From Rhodeus uyekii (taxonomy: Eukaryota; Chordata; Actinopteri; Cypriniformes; Acheilognathidae): DNA of 64,000 bases. Below, piece by piece: positions 59,380 to 64,000 of the stretch. Under the pieces are notes generated by a model, which was not told the origin of the DNA, ran no database searches, and saw only the letters and a list, made by a program, of their open reading frames with translations. The DNA lies in NCBI GenBank assembly GCA_037043235.1, contig JAWRVZ010000042.1, positions 3,048,001-3,112,000 of the forward strand, read 5' to 3'. Numbering within the stretch: the first letter of the stretch is position 1; each line of letters opens with the position of its first letter. Made by a program: the position numbers and the translations under genes.

Positions 59380-61938
59380 CTGAAACAAGCAACTCAATTA
59401 TACAACAAAGCAGATTAAACCATGAAAGTCAGACAGCATAACATAAGTATCACTTTCATGTTTTTCAGCACTACACGCTTTACTCTTATATTAATAAGTT
59501 TTATATGTATTAAAGAAACTGAAGAAATGTACACATTAGAAACAATGACTAATGCGACTGCATACACTTTCGTAAAGACAAAGCAATCCTTGTGAAAAAT
59601 AAGTAAAGTTTAGCAAACTTTACATATCATTGCATGTTTCATTTAAGAAAATATATTATTGTTTAAATTTATTACTTAAGTACATTAATTTCATAATTAC
59701 TCCTGTTGTATATCAAATATGGTTAAAATATACTAATGAATGTTCCAACAAGGTAAACTAAAATATACTTTAATGTAATTTCTATTGAAATGCCATGCAT
59801 TTTAATTACACATTTGTAATGATTAAGTTGCATTTTAGTACATTTAAAATTGTCAGTCTTGTCGTGTCTCTTCACTTCCTGTTTTCCTTCCTTATACTTC
59901 CCGTGTCGTTTCCTTCACCTGTTGTGTCTATTACCTCCTTGTTAGTCTCGTCACCTGTTCCCTATCTCCTCTTGTATATAAACCCTCATGTTTTCTTGTG
60001 TCTTTGTCGATTGATAACGATGTTTGCTTGTGTGTGGATGTTCCTTCCGTTTCTCCGAGTTGTCTCCCGTTTTGCACACGTGCACCTTTTATTTATTTAT
60101 ATTTAAAGTCTTTTGGTTTTTATTTAGAATAAAGAGAGTTTCAGTTGAAACCTGCTCTGCGTCTCTGCATCTTCTCTCATCGCACACCAAAAAACGCTGA
60201 CAAAACTATCTTTTAATGTGTCATTGTTAGCCTTTACTAAGGTACTTCACGGTACTATTAAGTACTAACACTAACCCTAAATGTATATTAACTTAATTAG
60301 TTATTATTTAATTATTAATTTTGTTAATTAATATGACTCAGTTCGTGTTTGTGTAATTGCACTGCAAAGTGTACTCCTTTTAAGTACTCCTTACACTAAG
60401 GTCGCTTTTTATTTCATTAATAGAATACTTTGTGCAAGACGAGTACAGTTTTTAAAATGTATTTTAAAGCTTTTAAAGTACACTACAAATGTACATTCAA
60501 AATAACTAAGTGCATTTCTATTTCACAGGGAAATACATGCTAATTACAAGTCATTTTAAACTTCATTGAAAAGTTAACAGTTAAAACAGTCTTTCAGTGT
60601 ACTCAAACCAGCAATTATTCATAATTTAGCTGAAATGCGAACATGCCATGGACACAATTTTCTTAATGGCTTCCTAATGCACTTGTAAAATCTAGACCAG
60701 TAAGTCAATTTGTGTAATGTGCTCAATTGCATTTTAATGTCCATTTAAATGTCTTGAGATACAGTAGATGTTAACCCAAATTAGAGGGTTCTTGTGTGGC
60801 CATCATTAACTCTGACACTTCTTCAAAACTCAAGCAATTACTGTCATCACACATTTTCTATTTTGTTGTCTATGTAATGCAATCTGCTGTGTTTAGTTCA
60901 CCTGCAGATGGTCCTATGGCTGGGATCCAGGTTTAGAGTGTGGGAGAAAGCAAAACCTCTGGAAATTTGAGTAAGGATGGTTGATCCAGGTTGAACAAAT
61001 TATTTCTATTGAGAGCATCCAATTTGATGGCCTGAGATAATTGTTTTCCATGCGGTAATATTGTCACCACAAGCTTTGACATAACACAGGACTCTTGTAC
61101 TTGTCAAAGACTTAACAGCTTTTATTATAGGAAGGCAGCACATTTCACAGAAATGTTAGAACACTTTAGAAAAAACCAAGCAAACATTTAATATCTAATA
61201 ATATCTATAACATATAGGCAAGTCAGCTTTGCCAGCCACATGCAGGTGTTGTAGACATTCAGATATTTTTGGTCAGTTTCATTTTCATGGGCTTTTATTT
61301 TGTTTTCATTAGTTAGTTTCATTAGCCCCTTATGATATGTCATTTATTTTTACCCTCGTTTGCCTTGTATTTAATGTTAAGGTCTTTTCATTGGTTAACA
61401 TTTATCTAGTCTTGTTTATGTTAAGGTTGTGTTTTCTTTGATTACCTGTCCTTGGATTTGTCTGAATCTTCATGTTCATGTGCTTTACCACAACTGTTGC
61501 TGACTGCTTTTATAGGGTCAATATATAAAGCCACAATATAAAACACTTTGAAAAAGTGTTTATGTAAAAAATAAAGTTGTTTTCCCCCTGAAAATAAGCA
61601 ATAAGTGGATTCACTTATTGTAGAGTTAACAAAACGTAGTTTTCAAATGATTGAAGCTAATGTCATAACAGGTCAGTAGACCGAGAAGACTTTGAAAGGA
61701 GCAGTTCATTTATAAATCTGTAAGATCTTATCCTCATGCTGTGGAAATACAACCCAGAAGACTGAACCCAATGAGCACTTTTCTGAAAAGGAGCAGGGCT
61801 ACATAAGGCCTTTACAAATTTCACAGCAGAAATTGGGGAAAAAAGGGAGGAAACTGCATTTATAAACTCGTCTTTGCTCAGACGATATTCTTATTCTTTC
61901 CACTGACCATCAAACTGCACTAAACTAACTGAACTTAC
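59380..61938 (-). other. Crotonase intron 1
   Basis: 2.6 kb. Contains the solo LTR-like element at 59851-60202. A T-rich segment near 61270-61560 has LTR-like composition but no clear ends. Nothing else recognised. Confidence 0.7.
59851..60202 (+). mobile_element. Solo LTR-like element (352 bp)
   Basis: Begins TGTCAGTCTT and ends ACGCTGACA (TGTCAG/CTGACA inverted tips). TATATAAA at 59975-59982 and AATAAA at 60128-60133 are in LTR order. Flanks AAAAT and AAACT match at 4 of 5 positions. Confidence 0.65.
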
Positions 61939-62122
61939 CAACTCCATAAAGCACTGCCACATTAAGGCTGTTGTCCTGGTCAAAGGCCGTCAGCTCTTCG
62001 GTCAGTCTCTGAGCAGTCTCTTGATTTACTGCATTTCGAGCTTCAGGACGGTTGATCCCAATAACCATCACCTCACCCCTCCTCTCAGAAACCACCGTCC
62101 CACCTGTACCCAACACAATCAT
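61939..62122 (-). CDS. Crotonase-superfamily gene, exon 1 or first exon visible
   Basis: Encodes RRGEVMVIGINRPEARNAVN, then QETAQRLTEELTAFDQDNSL and NVAVLYGVG, the first beta strands of the crotonase fold; INRPEARNAVN is a strong family signature. Donor GAGTTG|GTAAGT, phase 1. With the ATG at 62122 the five exons give 270 residues, the usual length for bacterial-type EchA proteins. The Kozak context is weak (C at -3) and a plausible acceptor TACAG|GTGGG lies at 62103 after a pyrimidine tract, so an upstream exon is an alternative. Confidence 0.85.
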
Positions 62123-62252
62123 GGGAGGAGACACAAGAAAATTTGAGCAGAATGAATCTTTCAGGTACGTACAATAGACAGTGTCTTTAAATCAGCAAAA
62201 GATGTAAGAAAAATGTGTGACGTACGGTCTCAATTGGACATATAAGACATAT

Positions 62253-62425
62253 GTAGCTTTCCTATAACTCAACCAGTAGAGCATTGGTGTTTACAACGCC
62301 AAGGTCATGGGTTCGATCCCAGGGAAAGCAAGAACTGATTACAATCTCAATGTGTTTCTAGAATGCAATGTAAGTCGCTTTGGATAAAAGCGTCTGGCAA
62401 AAGCATGAATGTAAATGCAAATGTA
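62253..62425 (+). mobile_element. tRNA-derived SINE (plus strand)
   Basis: tRNA-like head with A-box-like ACTCAACCAGTAGAGC and a perfect B box GGGTTCGATCCC (62309-62320), followed by the fish SINE core TAAGTCGCTTTGGATAAAAG and a TGAATGTAAATGCAAATG tail. The head has no tRNA fold end (the acceptor does not close properly), so it is not a working tRNA. Confidence 0.8.
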
Positions 62426-63683
62426 GTTTAAATGTCTATGATTTATCCTTTTAAAACCTGAGATAAATTCTTGTGTGACAATTCTTGCTAGAAAAAGTGT
62501 GCATGTGTTAACTTTCCTTATAGTTTCTTTCTACAGAAACTATAAAACTGGAAGTTGAGGGAAAATAGGATATGACAATCACTGACAGGCGATGTGTCCT
62601 GGTTAAAATGGCTTGTGATACTTGATCTTTACTGGAAACATGATCGGTACTGTGCATGTGCGAAAACGCAAGTTTTATTCTGCGCATGTGCAAAACTGCT
62701 ACCACCTTCTATAATTTTTACAAAAACTACGTAACTTTCACGATTTGTACTGCATATGTGCGGTATATAGATGGTGCATAGTGACATTATGTATGCAAAT
62801 GAAGAAATCGTTCTTCTTTAATCATATTTTTTTTATTCAATTACAGACAAGTACAATGCAACCAGTACAAGGCATTGTAATACAATTCAATGTAAATTCA
62901 ATTCAAGTAAAAACAATGACAAAAACATAAACTTACCATGCATATAAAGAAAATAAAAACAATAATGAAAAAAAAGTAAAATTTGAAAAGCTTTTAAAAA
63001 ATTAATTATTTTTAAGCTTTTTGTTTTGTGATCCCAAATCTGAAACTGTTTCAAAATATATTGTGTGGTAGGTGTTATAAAAGGTCACATTTGAGGTTTT
63101 TTTCCAAGTTATTTTTCTTATGAATTTAAAACTTTACCAAAATAATAAAACAATTAATAACATAACTTTGTTTTATAGAATAAAATGTTACGTTTTTAAC
63201 TATTTTAAAGTCAGTCCAAAAAGAAATAAAAAAGGGTAATAAAAAAGTTCAATATCTTCAAACGACGCGTTACAAAAAGTATATTTGTTTTACAAGTTGA
63301 GGATTTTGTCCCTTTGTATTAATATCAACATCTGAATCCATTTGTGAATAAATAAATGAACAATTAACTTTATCTTGTGTTTCATAAACGCAGACATTTG
63401 TTAAAGTATACTGAAATCAGTAAAACATATCTTTAAAAAATGAAATATTAAATATAAAAATAACATTCAGTCTTATACGCATCTGTATTTCCCAAATGTG
63501 GTCTAAAACATGTAAACTGTTTAATTTAATTAATTAATTTATTTTATTTAAACAACTCAATTTATGCCACATATTAACCTTGATATATTTTACCAAAAAG
63601 TTATATATATATTAAGAGAAAAGTAAATTCCGATCGAGTAATGACTCGATCCGTAACTTCAGACCAGAAGTGAAACACAGTTT

Positions 63684-63695
63684 CGCGCATGCGCA
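63684..63695. promoter_or_regulatory. NRF-1-type site in a candidate promoter
   Basis: CGCGCATGCGCA fits the palindromic NRF-1 consensus, often found within 100 bp of transcription starts of CpG promoters. It may serve the crotonase gene (if it has an upstream exon), a plus-strand gene running off the right edge, or neither. Confidence 0.35.
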
Positions 63696-64000
63696 GTAAT
63701 AATCGAGTTCAGATCGAGTATCACATGCTGATTTCTCTGGATTTAAACACGGTTGAAAACGTTTGAGATAAAACAATTCAACAATATATAACACTGCTCT
63801 AGCGATTTTTTTTTTGTTGATATTTTAATTTAAAAAATCTTCCATATTGAGGCTTTAAATATCCGTTTATAACAGTTTGTTACTCCACATCAACTCCAAG
63901 ATTGGCGTCTCAGGAAAGCGCTGGTGTCCTAAAGGAGAGTAAGTTTATACTGACCTCTATTGTCAAGAAGTGGAAACTCGGTTATAACTTTACCTGAGTT

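Larger units (their letters stand above)
62123..64000 (-). other. Upstream region of the crotonase gene
   Basis: Holds the SINE, AT-rich DNA at 62800-63610, and a CpG-containing patch at 63630-63730 with a perfect NRF-1-type site CGCGCATGCGCA (63684-63695). A plus-strand GTAAGT donor-like site follows at 63939. No coding exon is supported here. Confidence 0.5.

Noticed and set aside
62253..62330. tRNA gene
   Set aside because: Perfect B box, but the cloverleaf does not close and the segment continues into a SINE core and tail, so it is a SINE head.

Overview
The window is vertebrate nuclear DNA, almost certainly from a teleost fish and probably a cyprinid. It has split genes with GT-AG introns, low GC, no bacterial gene layout, and a dense set of fish-type transposon relics (Tc1/mariner, hAT, DIRS, LTR elements, tRNA-derived SINEs, a MITE beginning TTAA-AGGGATA). 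All protein homology, repeat-family names and the taxonomic placement come from recalled family motifs; no search was run.

Two genes are supported, both on the minus strand. The first is bmp6 (BMP/TGF-beta ligand). Exons 1 to 4 lie at 39948-39570, 16454-16262, 11105-10957 and 8558-8364, with matching intron phases (1, 2, 1, 1). They encode the signal peptide, the whole prodomain, the furin site (RTAR) and the basic N-terminus of the mature ligand. The cystine-knot exons 5 to 7 are not visible and should lie beyond position 1. The second gene is a crotonase-superfamily (enoyl-CoA hydratase/isomerase-like) gene in five exons between 62122 and 45179, giving about 270 residues. It keeps the first catalytic Glu, replaces the second with Cys, and ends in Ser-Lys-Leu, a canonical peroxisomal targeting signal.

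Layout: 1-8363 is part of bmp6 intron 4, with a DIRS gag relic broken by a hAT element, a mariner MITE and a candidate conserved non-coding block. Intron 3 (8559-10956) is mostly one non-autonomous LTR element plus a SINE. Intron 2 (11106-16261) has a LINE tail, a MITE and a repeat-poor block. Intron 1 (16455-39569) is 23 kb of nested transposons, a solo LTR with perfect target duplication, and a repeat-poor block with a DR1 nuclear-receptor-like site. 39949-45178 is the bmp6 promoter/intergenic region. The rest is crotonase introns and upstream DNA, with two more solo LTRs, a 727-bp hAT element with a perfect 8-bp duplication, a DIRS recombinase relic and a Tc1 relic.

The most unusual object is at about 42540-43289, between bmp6 and the crotonase gene. 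It is a minus-strand relic of an R2-type (28S rDNA-specific) retrotransposon that sits outside rDNA but carries short pieces of the 28S rRNA target site on both sides of R2-like sequence. It also has an HDV-like ribozyme fold at its 5' end and a degenerate zinc finger plus Myb-like start of the R2 protein. The pieces are ordered head-to-tail (R2 3' end, 28S downstream arm, spacer, 28S upstream arm, R2 5' end).
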